A stretch of 64,000 nt of DNA from Anabaena catenula FACHB-362 (GTDB lineage Bacteria; Cyanobacteriota; Cyanobacteriia; Cyanobacteriales; Nostocaceae). Position numbers and translations under genes: made by a program. The notes under the pieces are model-generated. The model worked only from the letters and a program-made list of their open reading frames with translations, ran no database searches and was not told the DNA's origin. Below, piece by piece: positions 47,765-56,909 of this stretch. Where the stretch lies: positions 44,273-108,272 of the forward strand of contig NZ_JACJTQ010000020.1 of assembly GCF_014698735.1 (NCBI RefSeq). The letters are read 5' to 3'. The stretch's first letter is position 1. Each line of letters starts with the position of its first letter.

Positions 47765-48625
47765 ATGACAAAGCAATTATTTAATAATCGTCTGGCTGTA
47801 TTAGCAACAATGCACCATAAAGAAAGAGTAATTGCTCCTATTTTACAGCAAGCATTAGGAATTAAAGTTATTGTACCCGCAGATTTTAATACTGATGCTT
47901 TTGGTACTTTTACCAGAGAGATAAAACGCCCAGGAACGCAAATTGCAGCGGCTAAATTAAAAGCGGAGAAAGCTATTGAAATTACAGGAAAAACTTTGGC
48001 GATAGCTAGTGAAGGTAGTTTTGCGCCTCATCCTAGTTTTCCTTATATTTATGCTAACAGAGAAATTATTGTTTTTTTAGATAAAGAGAATGATTTAGAA
48101 ATTATTGGTGAGGTATTTTCAACAGAAACTAATTTTAATCATCAGGTTGTTAACAACTTACAAGAAGCAGAAGAATTTGCGCTCAAGGTTGGTTTTCCTG
48201 AACATGGTTTAGTAATTAGGTTTGAAAAATCAGATCATGAGACTCCTGAAATTATTAAAGGTATTAATACTGGGGATAAATTGAGAGCGTCTGTAAATTT
48301 CGCTTTGAGTAATTCAGCTAATGGAAAGTTGCATCTAGAAACCGATATGAGGGCGCTTTATAATCCTCAGCGAATGAAAAATATAGAAAAAGCTACTCAA
48401 GATTTACTAAATAAAATTAATAGCTGCTGTCCAAAATGTTCTACACCTGGATTTACTATAACTGAAACTATCAAAGGATTGCCATGTGCAAGTTGTCTTC
48501 AACCTACTACGCTGATTCGTGCGGTAGTTTACCAATGCAAAAAATGTAATTTCATGGAACAAAAATTATTTCCTGATGGGATAAGTTTAGCTGATCCTGG
48601 TTTATGTAATTATTGCAATCCTTAA
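47765..48625 (+). CDS. DUF6671-like protein with C-terminal zinc-ribbon cysteines
   Basis: 286 residues from ATG 47765. Conserved-looking segments: LAVLATMHHKERVIAPILQQ, RPGTQIAAAKLKAEKAI and ASEGSFAPHPSFPYIYANRE. The C-terminal 70 residues hold four Cys pairs (CCPKC, CASC, CKKC, CNYC) that look like two zinc ribbons. I recall this architecture as a domain of unknown function; no reaction is known. It may be co-transcribed with hemJ. Confidence 0.78.
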   Translation: MTKQLFNNRLAVLATMHHKERVIAPILQQALGIKVIVPADFNTDAFGTFTREIKRPGTQIAAAKLKAEKAIEITGKTLAIASEGSFAPHPSFPYIYANREIIVFLDKENDLEIIGEVFSTETNFNHQVVNNLQEAEEFALKVGFPEHGLVIRFEKSDHETPEIIKGINTGDKLRASVNFALSNSANGKLHLETDMRALYNPQRMKNIEKATQDLLNKINSCCPKCSTPGFTITETIKGLPCASCLQPTTLIRAVVYQCKKCNFMEQKLFPDGISLADPGLCNYCNP

Positions 48626-48697
48626 ATAAATACCTTCATTAAAATAATTCGTAATTCAGGCGTTACTGATTAAGAGTATGATTTTGTTTCACGCAGA

Positions 48698-48765
48698 GGA
48701 GCCAGTGCGTTGCGCGGGTTCCCCGCGTTGTAGCAACTGGCGTAGCGCGGAGTCACAGAGAGTAG
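48698..48765. repeat. GC-rich small dispersed repeat
   Basis: CAGTGCGTTGCGCGGGTTCC with CCGCGTTGTAGCAACTGGCG forms a hairpin with CAGTTGC-type arms. It is flanked by CACGCAGAGG and CACAGAGAG, so it seems inserted into a CTCTGCGTG-type repeat. Confidence 0.75.
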
Positions 48766-48791
48766 CTGAAGTACAAATTTATCCCCGTTTA

Positions 48792-48918
48792 TATAGGACT
48801 CCTATTTGATTTTTGAACAAACTCAGTACACCTTTATTCCTTCTTTTCTGTTCCCTGTTCCCTGTTCCCTGTTCCCTACCTCTACGAGTAAATTCAGGAA
48901 TCAAACCGGATTCCTATA
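48792..48918. mobile_element. MITE-like element, family B, copy 1
   Basis: Ends TATAGGACTCCTATTTGAT and ATCAAACCGGATTCCTATA are imperfect inverted repeats. Between them lies TTTTGAACAAACTCAG, a (CTGTTCC)4 heptamer array at 48848-48875, and CTACGAGTAAATTCAGG. The same ends are found at 52407-52512 and, nearly without a centre, at 60429-60454. No coding capacity. Confidence 0.8.
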
Positions 48919-48995
48919 TGTGGTTAATTATTTCTTATTGTACATCACGAATGTTGACTAGATAGGAAATAGAAAATACTAACTAATAACTGATT

Positions 48996-49130
48996 TAATA
49001 AAGCCTCCTCCTGAACGGTTAATAACAAGAGGAGGTTTGAAGCTAAAGTCCGGTAGGGTAATCGGGCTACTTAATATTTAATATTTAATCTCTCCATATC
49101 CAGTCTTCCTTTAGACAGATAAATTTATTA
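48996..49130 (-). ncRNA. Candidate small RNA, tandem copy 2
   Basis: Minus strand: a segment starting near TTTATCTGTCTAAAGGAAG and ending in a CCTCCTC/GAGGAGG hairpin (49004-49035) followed by CTTTATT. It aligns with the segment at 49155-49290 over the A/T-rich middle and the TTATCTRTCTAAWGGARGA start. Not matched to any named RNA; the call rests on duplicated layout plus terminator. Confidence 0.4.
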
Positions 49131-49154
49131 TTAATATTGCTGTTTGGTATAATT

Positions 49155-49290
49155 AAAAAAAAATCCCCCGTTGTCAGATATCAACAGGGGAAATGCATTA
49201 AACTTCGTCAGGTGATCGGAATAGTTAATTATTTAGTATTTATGCTATGTATCTTGATTCCTCCATTAGATAGATAAATATTGGGATATA
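49155..49290 (-). ncRNA. Candidate small RNA, tandem copy 1
   Basis: Minus strand: from about TTTATCTATCTAATGGAGG to a CCCCTGTTGA/CAACGGGGG hairpin followed by nine T (49155-49190), a textbook intrinsic terminator with no protein gene before it. TATTTTAATATA at about 49305-49320 may be its -10 region. Length would be about 130 nt. Confidence 0.5.
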
Positions 49291-49479
49291 TGTTTAAATT
49301 CGTATATTAAAATACTGGGCTTTAATTTGTCAGAAAATCAATACAGTATATAGCAGCGTACAAGATTCAGTCAGTAGGAGTTTATAGCAATAGTATTTGA
49401 ATTTTGAAAAAATCTAAGTATTTGTAGGGTACGTTAGTGATAGCGTAACGCACCCTACGTATCTTTCAAAAATCAAATA

Positions 49480-52212
49480 TTAGTTTCCAGGCCCCGCAGT
49501 GACAATGACCAGATTTTCTGGTTTGATTAACTCTTCAATTGCTTTTTGCACTTGAGTCATGGTTACTGCTTGAAGACGCTGGGGAAATTCGCGGAGTTCT
49601 GCGGTGGATAATCCCAAAATTGCATTTTCCAAAATGATGCTGGCCACTTGACTAGGACTAGCTAAATCTACAGGATAACTGTTGATAAGAGAACGTTTCG
49701 CTGTCTTAAATTCTGCTTCAGTTATACCTTGTTCCCGAAATTGTTTCAGTAATGCTAGGGTACTGGAAATCGCTTTTTGAGTGTCTTGGGGTGCTGTCTG
49801 CATTGAAATCACAAATGGACCAGGATTAATACCCGCAGCAAAGCCACTGTAAATACCATATGTCAAACCCAAGCGATCGCGCACTTCTGTTCCTAACCGA
49901 CTCGATAAGGTATCACCACCCAAAATCTGATTAAGGATAAGTGCAGCATAAAAACGCGGATCTTTGCGAGAAATGCCGTTGTATCCTAGATAAGTAACAG
50001 ACTCTGTTTTCCCAGGAATTACTGTATTTAATTGTTGTGAATTGGATGGAAATGTTACAGATGGTAGGTTCAGCACTGGTGGTTTACCCTCAGCAGTCCA
50101 TTGACCAAAAGCTTTATTTAGCAAGGTTTTAACTTGGGTTGGTTCAAAATCACCAACTAAAGTAAGTGTTGTAGCATCCGGTCGATAGTGTTGTTGATAG
50201 AAACTCACCACATCTTCACGAGTAATATTCTGTAAACTCTCAATTGTGGGGAAACTGTGGAAAGGGTGATTTTTTGGATAAATTGCTTGCTGAAATACCC
50301 TTCTTCCCAGTCCTCTGGGGTCATCTAGTTGTACTTGAAGACTGGTTAATTCTCGTTGACGACTGAGTTCTAATTGGTCAGCAGGGAAGTTGGCGTTTTG
50401 CAGCACATCTGCTATGGTTTGAATCAGTAGTGGTAAGTTAGCCGATAATCCTTGACCGCTAATACTCACACCTTCACGACTAGCACTAAAATCTAACTCA
50501 GTGCCTTTGTTTTCTAATGTCTGCGCTAAAGTGAGAGCATCTTGAGTTTTAGTACCATTCATTAAGTTGGTAGCAGTCAAATTCGCTAAACCTGCTTTTT
50601 GATTATGATCAAACTCATTACCAGCGTTAATTTGTCCACTGATATGAATGGTGGGTAAGCTGGAATCTTTTAACAGCAGTACTTTCAAGCCATTGGCTAA
50701 GGTAAACTGTTCTGGTAAGGATTGTTGATTAGAATTGGTAGCTGATGTTGTCGGTGGCAGATATTTCGCTAGTTCTGCGGGGTCTACAGGTTGACCAGGA
50801 CTAAAGTTTTCCGTAGTCCGACCAGCACCACCACTAGAAGTTCCTGGTTGACCATCTGCTTGAGTTGGTTCAAAGAAACCGATAGTTTGTTTTGCTGGGT
50901 TGAGGTAAGTTTTGGCTACTCGTTGGACATCTTGGGGAGTAACTTGAGCGATCGCACTCAAATACTTTTCAATATAATGATAGTCTCCGGCAATAACTTG
51001 GTTATACGCCAATTGACTAGCTTGACTGCTAATATCCTGATTATTCAAGATAAATCCAGCTTGAAGTTGTGTCTTGGCTCGATTTAACTCTTCTGAAGTA
51101 ACAGGTTGTTGTTGTAATTTTGTCAAAGATTGCTGAATCACATCCGCAATTTTGCTGATTTCTTGCTCTGGTGCAGCTGTGGCGCTAATGTCATACCAAC
51201 CCGGTTCTATCAGTTCCGCAGCGCTACCACTGACTGAACTAGCCAATCCAGATTCTATCACGGCTTGATACAAACGAGAACTACGTCCACCTGTGAGAAT
51301 AGCATCCATGACATCAATTGCGGGAACATCGGGATGTTTGATATCTGGTAAAGGATAGACAGCTTGTAGTAATGCTGCGCTTCCCGGTTGTTTGAGAACA
51401 ATTGGCGCTTTTTGAGGAGTACTCACCGCAGTGACAGCAGGAGAAACTGGAAAATTGGTCTTTTTCCCTTTTGGCAGTTTTCCAAAAGTGGCTTGGATAG
51501 ATTTTAGAGTTGGTTCGGTGTTAAAGTCCCCTGTGACTACTAAAGTCGCATTATCCGGACTGTAGTAATTTTGGTAATAATTGCGTACTTGTTCAACCGT
51601 GAATTTCTCGACATCGGCTTTTGTGCCTCCTACGGGTAAACCGTAAGCACGGTTAGGGAAAGCGGCTTTTCTGACTTCTCGATCTAAACGATATTCTGGT
51701 GAGTTTTCATATCCTTGTAACTCAGAAATGACTACACGCTTTTCACTGGTGAGTTCCTCTGAGCCTATTAAAGCATTTTTCATGCGATCGCTTTCCAGAG
51801 TCAACAGTGCTTCTAATTTATCTCGCTGCACTGTACCAAAATAAGCCGTTTCATCAAAACTAGTAAAAGCATTGAACTGACTACCCAAAGCACTAAATAA
51901 CCTGCCAAATTGCACCGGACGGTCAGTAGTACCCTTAAACATTAAATGTTCGAGTTGGTGAGAAATACCACTTTCTCCATTTCCCTCATTGCGAGAACCA
52001 ACTTTATACCAAACCTGCACACTTACCACAGGTGCAGTATGCACTTCTTTGGTGAGTACAGTTAAGCCATTTTCTAACACTGTTTTCTGCACACCTTGGG
52101 TAAAAGAGAGTGCTGCTGGTGTAGCAGCATTAGTGACATTCCCGGAAAATGGCAAAATACTCAGGAAAAGGCTGAGAAACAACCCTAAAAACATATATGA
52201 ACGTAGTTTCAT
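49480..52212 (-). CDS. M16 family zinc metallopeptidase, fused two-repeat form, exported
   Basis: 910 residues. Signal peptide (FLGLFLSLFLSILPFSGNVT, cleavage near residue 29). The first M16 unit (about 40-460) has the inverted zinc motif HQLEH at residues 85-89 with the distal Glu in ENSPEYRLDREV; the second unit (about 495-905) lacks HxxEH, as usual for the structural half, and has GLTYGIYSGFAAG near the end. Such pseudo-dimeric periplasmic proteases degrade peptides in the cell envelope. Preceded by no co-directed gene; transcribed alone. Confidence 0.93.
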   Translation of the reverse strand: MKLRSYMFLGLFLSLFLSILPFSGNVTNAATPAALSFTQGVQKTVLENGLTVLTKEVHTAPVVSVQVWYKVGSRNEGNGESGISHQLEHLMFKGTTDRPVQFGRLFSALGSQFNAFTSFDETAYFGTVQRDKLEALLTLESDRMKNALIGSEELTSEKRVVISELQGYENSPEYRLDREVRKAAFPNRAYGLPVGGTKADVEKFTVEQVRNYYQNYYSPDNATLVVTGDFNTEPTLKSIQATFGKLPKGKKTNFPVSPAVTAVSTPQKAPIVLKQPGSAALLQAVYPLPDIKHPDVPAIDVMDAILTGGRSSRLYQAVIESGLASSVSGSAAELIEPGWYDISATAAPEQEISKIADVIQQSLTKLQQQPVTSEELNRAKTQLQAGFILNNQDISSQASQLAYNQVIAGDYHYIEKYLSAIAQVTPQDVQRVAKTYLNPAKQTIGFFEPTQADGQPGTSSGGAGRTTENFSPGQPVDPAELAKYLPPTTSATNSNQQSLPEQFTLANGLKVLLLKDSSLPTIHISGQINAGNEFDHNQKAGLANLTATNLMNGTKTQDALTLAQTLENKGTELDFSASREGVSISGQGLSANLPLLIQTIADVLQNANFPADQLELSRQRELTSLQVQLDDPRGLGRRVFQQAIYPKNHPFHSFPTIESLQNITREDVVSFYQQHYRPDATTLTLVGDFEPTQVKTLLNKAFGQWTAEGKPPVLNLPSVTFPSNSQQLNTVIPGKTESVTYLGYNGISRKDPRFYAALILNQILGGDTLSSRLGTEVRDRLGLTYGIYSGFAAGINPGPFVISMQTAPQDTQKAISSTLALLKQFREQGITEAEFKTAKRSLINSYPVDLASPSQVASIILENAILGLSTAELREFPQRLQAVTMTQVQKAIEELIKPENLVIVTAGPGN

Positions 52213-52406
52213 AAGCGGTGAATTTGAGACAACAAAACCCTGAAATATGCGGTAAAAGGTGAATTACGAAATCTCTCTTTTGGGTGATGACAGGTATTTA
52301 TCGAAAGTTAGGATGTAAATGACTAAGCAGGTTTTGCTATTCCTCTAGTGTAGTCATGAAATTCTAGCGTGAAGAGGAGAGGAAGAAAAACGAACCGCAG
52401 AGGATA

Positions 52407-52512
52407 TATAGGACTCCTATTTGAGTTTTGAGCAAATTCCTACACAAGAAGCCCTGACGAGTAGGGGTTTAGTAATGCTAAACCCCTAGATAAATCAAAC
52501 CGGAGTCCTATA
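52407..52512. mobile_element. MITE-like element, family B, copy 2
   Basis: Begins TATAGGACTCCTATTTGAG and ends ATCAAACCGGAGTCCTATA; the outer TATAGGACTCC is answered exactly by GGAGTCCTATA. An inner GTAGGGGTTTAG/CTAAACCCCTA hairpin lies in the middle. It ends 10 bases before the GNAT start codon, so the gene's leader lies within or immediately after the element. Confidence 0.85.
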
Positions 52513-52522
52513 GAAAAGAGAT

Positions 52523-53092
52523 ATGTTAGAAAATTATCTGCGCTTAGAAACACCAAGGTTGCTGCTGCGTACCTTTGAAAATAAAGATATAAACACCTTT
52601 ATTACATATCGCAATGATCCTGAAGTTGCAAAATATCAAAGTTGGGATATACCTTACCCAGAAACAGCGGCCAGAGAGTTTATAGAATATCTGCAACAGG
52701 CTAAACCGGGGACTTTGGGTGAATGGTATCAGATAGCTATTACACTCAAAACCACAGGTAAAATAATTGGTGATTGTGCCTTTTGCATTTTAGCTGACGA
52801 TGGACAACAAGCGGAAATTGGTTTTACCCTGTCACGTCAGTATCAAGGAAAAGGTTATGCAACGGAAGCTGTAACTTGTTTATTGGCATATTTATTTACA
52901 GAGTATAAATTGCATCGTATCCGGGCAAATTGCGACTCGGCAAACATTGCATCTGTTCGACTTCTGGAACGTTTGGGAATGCGACGGGAAGGGCATTTTG
53001 TGAAGAGTTTGTGGTTTAAGGGTGAGTGGGCAGATGAGTTGTGGTTTGCTATTTTGCGTGAGCAATGGCAAGTATATGGAAATTTTTCGTAA
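52523..53092 (+). CDS. GNAT acetyltransferase, RimJ/RimL type
   Basis: 189 residues. Opening LRLETPRLLLRTFENKDINT is typical of RimJ/RimL-like enzymes; the acetyl-CoA loop reads RQYQGKGYATEAV (about 110-122), followed by HRIRANCDSANIASVRLLERLGMRREG. It transfers acetyl from acetyl-CoA to an amine on a protein or small molecule; the substrate cannot be deduced. The ribosome-binding site (AAAAGAG) is 5 bases upstream, right after the inverted-repeat element. Confidence 0.93.
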   Translation: MLENYLRLETPRLLLRTFENKDINTFITYRNDPEVAKYQSWDIPYPETAAREFIEYLQQAKPGTLGEWYQIAITLKTTGKIIGDCAFCILADDGQQAEIGFTLSRQYQGKGYATEAVTCLLAYLFTEYKLHRIRANCDSANIASVRLLERLGMRREGHFVKSLWFKGEWADELWFAILREQWQVYGNFS

Positions 53093-53292
53093 ACAAGAGC
53101 AAGCATAAACATTAGTATTTTTTCATACTAACAAGTAATTGTATCACAAATGTGATTTATGAGAATATGTCACTTTTTATAAAAAAGCAGTTATCGAGAT
53201 ATACTATTACCAGTAATGCTTATAATACCAGCACTAGTCAATCTTATTTGACTGCTGATACATCCTGTTAATACCAATAATTACTCAAATCT

Positions 53293-56200
53293 ATGAATAT
53301 CCTACTTAAACCCGTCCTCACTCTGACCTATGACCAACTCAGCACTTTTTCTAGTTTTGATAACTTCTGGAATTTATTCGATACAGCTTTTGGCACACAA
53401 TATGATCGTACTGTAGCTGTAACTCTGCTTTCTCAATGGCAAGCTGGTGATTTTAGTTCACTTCCGCAAATTGAGATTCTTGATAGTAGCATTCTTGGCA
53501 ATGCTAACGGTGCTTATGCTAGTAGCACTAATACAATTTATCTATCAGATAGCTTTGTTAACACTGCCACAACAGCAGCGATTAGTGCGGTTCTGTTAGA
53601 GGAAATTGGGCATTTTGTAGATTCTCAAATCAATCTGACGGATAGTGCTGGTGATGAAGGAGCGATTTTTGCTGAGTTGGTTCAGGGTAATAGTCTGGAT
53701 ACTGAGACTTTACAGGCTTTGAAGGCTGAGGATGATCACGGGACGATGACGGTAAATGGGCAACTTATTCAGGTAGAACAGCAGAATTTTACGGGAACTA
53801 ACGGGAATGATACGATTACAGGAACTTCTGGCAACGACACGATAAACACTGGCTTAGGTATAGATAGTGCCAATGGAGGAGCAGGAGATGATTTACTAAT
53901 TATTAATTACTCCATAGGTGATACTGGAAGTGAGATGAACTTATCTACCTCCACAGGTACTGAAGGATTTTCTGGTACAGCTTATCGCTACGATTCCACT
54001 GGTAGCTACGAATTAGACAGAGTTGATTTCGATGGGATAAATCGGTTTCAGATTACTGGTACAGGTAAGAATGATACTATCACTACTGCCAGTGGTAATG
54101 ACACTATTAATGCGGGTGCTGGTGATGACACCGTTAATGGTGGAGGCGGTGTAGATACATTAGATGGTGGTGCTGGTAGCGATACCTTGATATTGAACTT
54201 GTCGGCTCAAACAGGGAATATCGTTATTAACAATGCCACTGCTGGGATTAATTTAACTGGCATTGTCAAAGCAACTAACTTTGAGAACTTTACCATCGCT
54301 ACTGGTAGTGGCAATGATACGATTACTCAATCAGGATTAGTTAATAACATTGTTATTCGTGGCAATGATAATATTAACGGTGGGGCTGGTAACGACACGA
54401 TAAACACTGGATTAGGTAATGACATTGCCAATGGAGGAGCAGGAGATGATCTACTAATTGTTGATTACTCCATTGGTGATACTGGAAGTGAGATGAACTT
54501 ATCTACCTCCACAGGTACTGAAGGATTTTCTGGTACAGCTTATCGCTACGATTCCACTGGTAGCTACGAATTAGACAGAGTTGATTTCGATGGGATAAAT
54601 CGGTTTCAGATTACTGGTACAAGTCAAAATGACACTATCACTACTGCCAGTGGCAATGACACTATTAACGGTGGGGCTGGTAATGACAATATTAATAGTG
54701 GGGCTGGTAATGACACTATTGATGGTGTTAACGGAACACTCCTGACTCCAGGATTAGGAGAAATAGATGTTCTCACAGGTGGAACAGGAAGCGATAGATT
54801 TATCTTAGGAAATGCTACCAAGGCTTATTATGATGATGGCAATACTTCTACTAATGGTAGCAACGACTATGCCGACATTACCGACTTCAACACCGGAGAT
54901 ATTATTCAACTGCAAGGAACAAGCAGTAATTACCTTCTAACTGTTGTCGGTGCAGACACTCAAATATTCATCAATAAACCCGGAACAGAACCAGATGAAC
55001 TCATTGGTATAGTCAGAAATAAAACAGGCTTGAGTCTGACTGGAAGTAACTTCACCTATGTTACATTACCCACCATTACCCTAGCTGTATCTCCCAGCAG
55101 CGTTACAGAAGATGGAACAGGCAACCTAGTTTATACCTTCACCCGCACCGGCAGTACAACCAATGCCTTAAGCGTTAACTATGGCATCACTGGCACAGCA
55201 GCTAGTACAGACTATACTGGTGCAACACCCGGAACTGGAAAAACCATCACCTTTGCTGCTGGTTCGAGTACCGCAACATTAACTATTGACCCCACAGCCG
55301 ATACCATCGTTGAAGCTAATGAAACTGTTGCTTTAACTTTAGCTACAGGCACAGGTTACACCGTTGGTACAACTGCTGCGGTAACGGGAACTATTACCAA
55401 TGATGATGTTGCATCATCTGTCACTATTAACCTCAGTGCTGACCAGACCATAGTCGAAGGCAAAACTAGTCCTCAAAACGTTTCTTATACGGTTACTCTT
55501 TCCAGCACCAGCACCCAAACCATTACCGTGAACTATGCCACCAGTAACGGTACAGCTATAGCAGGGTCAGACTATACCAGCAAAACAGGAACATTAACCT
55601 TCAACCCAGGAATCAAAACTCAAGTTATCAATATCCCCGTTGTTAATGATTCCATCAATGAAGCAAATGAAACCTTTACTCTAACGGTGATATCTCCTAC
55701 CAATGCCAGCTTGGGAACTAAAACCACCGCCACTACAACCATAACCGATACCCTTACATCCTCCATTACCACTACCCTACCAACCAATGTTGAAAACCTG
55801 ACTCTCACAGGAACAACGGCTATCAACGGTACAGGTAATGCAGGAGATAACGTCCTCACGGGTAATAGTGCCAATAATACCCTTACAGGTCTGAATGGTA
55901 ATGATACTTATGCTTTTGTTGCTAATACCGCATTAGGAACAGATAAGATTGTGGAAACAGCAACAGGTGGTATTGATACGATTGACTTGAGTGGTACTAC
56001 TGCTGCTGTGAAGGTTAATCTGGGTGTCATCACATCACAAACGGTTAATAGCAATCTCAAACTCATCATTTCTGCTAACAACGTTGTCGAAAACGCAATC
56101 GGTGGTACAGGTAATGACCGTCTGACTGGTAATGCCCTCGATAACCGGCTTGTTGGTGGTGAAGGCAATGATCAACTGCAAGGGTTAGCGGGAAATGATA

Positions 56201-56589
56201 GCCTTTGGGGAGGATTGGGTGATGATGTCCTCATCGGAGGACTTGGTAATGATAAATACTTATTCCAAAGCAGTGGTGTTTTTGGTAGTTCGTTAGGTGT
56301 TGACTTAATCACCCTGTTTGAAGCCGGACAAGACCAAATTGTATTAAGTAAAACCACCTTTAATGCCATTACTAATACTGTGGGACAAGGGTTAACTGAC
56401 TTTGCGGTTGTTACTGATGATCAATTTGTGGACGCTAGTAATGCTCGTGTTGTCTTTAGTCAAAGCAGTGGTAGTCTGTTCTATAACCAAAATGGCAATG
56501 TTCTGAATCCAGAAGCCGTGTTTGAATTTGCTTATTTAGGTAATGCTGATATCACCCTCAGTAGTAGTAATTTTAGTTTGGTTGCCTAG
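53293..56589 (+). CDS. Large RTX calcium-binding protein with Calx-beta domains
   Basis: 1098 residues. N-terminal domain (about 1-150) with a VLLEEIGHFVDSQINL motif that resembles a zinc-protease-like EExGH; RTX nonapeptide repeats (GGAGDD, GNDTI types) at about 165-490; two Calx-beta domains (about 590-705 and 709-822) each ending in ITNDD/ITD; a second RTX block at about 840-990 (GNDQLQGLAGNDSLWGGLGD); and a C-terminal tail ending in LSSSNFSLVA that fits a type I secretion signal. No N-terminal signal peptide, consistent with type I export. It contains a 278-bp internal duplication. Probably an extracellular or sheath protein; no secretion genes are in the window. Confidence 0.88.
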   Translation: MNILLKPVLTLTYDQLSTFSSFDNFWNLFDTAFGTQYDRTVAVTLLSQWQAGDFSSLPQIEILDSSILGNANGAYASSTNTIYLSDSFVNTATTAAISAVLLEEIGHFVDSQINLTDSAGDEGAIFAELVQGNSLDTETLQALKAEDDHGTMTVNGQLIQVEQQNFTGTNGNDTITGTSGNDTINTGLGIDSANGGAGDDLLIINYSIGDTGSEMNLSTSTGTEGFSGTAYRYDSTGSYELDRVDFDGINRFQITGTGKNDTITTASGNDTINAGAGDDTVNGGGGVDTLDGGAGSDTLILNLSAQTGNIVINNATAGINLTGIVKATNFENFTIATGSGNDTITQSGLVNNIVIRGNDNINGGAGNDTINTGLGNDIANGGAGDDLLIVDYSIGDTGSEMNLSTSTGTEGFSGTAYRYDSTGSYELDRVDFDGINRFQITGTSQNDTITTASGNDTINGGAGNDNINSGAGNDTIDGVNGTLLTPGLGEIDVLTGGTGSDRFILGNATKAYYDDGNTSTNGSNDYADITDFNTGDIIQLQGTSSNYLLTVVGADTQIFINKPGTEPDELIGIVRNKTGLSLTGSNFTYVTLPTITLAVSPSSVTEDGTGNLVYTFTRTGSTTNALSVNYGITGTAASTDYTGATPGTGKTITFAAGSSTATLTIDPTADTIVEANETVALTLATGTGYTVGTTAAVTGTITNDDVASSVTINLSADQTIVEGKTSPQNVSYTVTLSSTSTQTITVNYATSNGTAIAGSDYTSKTGTLTFNPGIKTQVINIPVVNDSINEANETFTLTVISPTNASLGTKTTATTTITDTLTSSITTTLPTNVENLTLTGTTAINGTGNAGDNVLTGNSANNTLTGLNGNDTYAFVANTALGTDKIVETATGGIDTIDLSGTTAAVKVNLGVITSQTVNSNLKLIISANNVVENAIGGTGNDRLTGNALDNRLVGGEGNDQLQGLAGNDSLWGGLGDDVLIGGLGNDKYLFQSSGVFGSSLGVDLITLFEAGQDQIVLSKTTFNAITNTVGQGLTDFAVVTDDQFVDASNARVVFSQSSGSLFYNQNGNVLNPEAVFEFAYLGNADITLSSSNFSLVA
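53833..54668 (+). repeat. Internal 278-bp duplication in the RTX gene
   Basis: Segments 53833-54110 and 54391-54668 are nearly identical (offset 558 bases, 186 codons). The stretch from ACTTATCTACCTCCACAGG to CAGATTACTGGTACA shows no difference I could find, including synonymous sites. It encodes SEMNLSTSTGTEGFSGTAYR in both copies. Confidence 0.9.
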
Positions 56590-56909
56590 TGTCGTAGGGG
56601 TTTAGCATTGCGCTTTACCCCTCTCAGATTTGCCATACTCAAGCCGACAAGCTCTTTAGGGATTAAAGTCTCAATTTTTCTGTCAAAAAGTCGAGATAAA
56701 TCTTGATTAAATGTGAGTATTTGTTAGCTTTTTTTAGTACTGTTAACCCCTTACTCCTGATAGTTCAGCTTGTCTCAGATGCAAATCCTTTCTTCATATA
56801 TGTTTCCTATGGATTTAATCAGTTCAATTGCTTGTTAAAGATACTCGTAGTCTATCAACATCCTCTAAGATAGAAAGTTGGATTGAGAAAGGAAACCTAA
56901 AACCAACTT
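56590..56909. other. Gene-free spacer after the RTX gene
   Basis: About 320 bases between the RTX gene and the pseudogene. A GTAGGGGTTTAGCATTGCG with TTTACCCCTC hairpin follows the RTX stop. I see no coding signal. Confidence 0.5.

Larger units (their letters stand above)
48626..49479. other. Long gene-free region with repeats and possible small RNAs
   Basis: 854 bases with no protein-coding signal. It holds a GC-rich SDR element (about 48698-48765), a 127-bp inverted-repeat element with an internal heptamer array, and two related hairpin-ending segments described as candidate RNAs. At 49421-49464 a GTAGGGTACGTTAGTGA/GCGTAACGCACCCTAC hairpin lies next to the end of the M16 peptidase gene. 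Confidence 0.7.
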
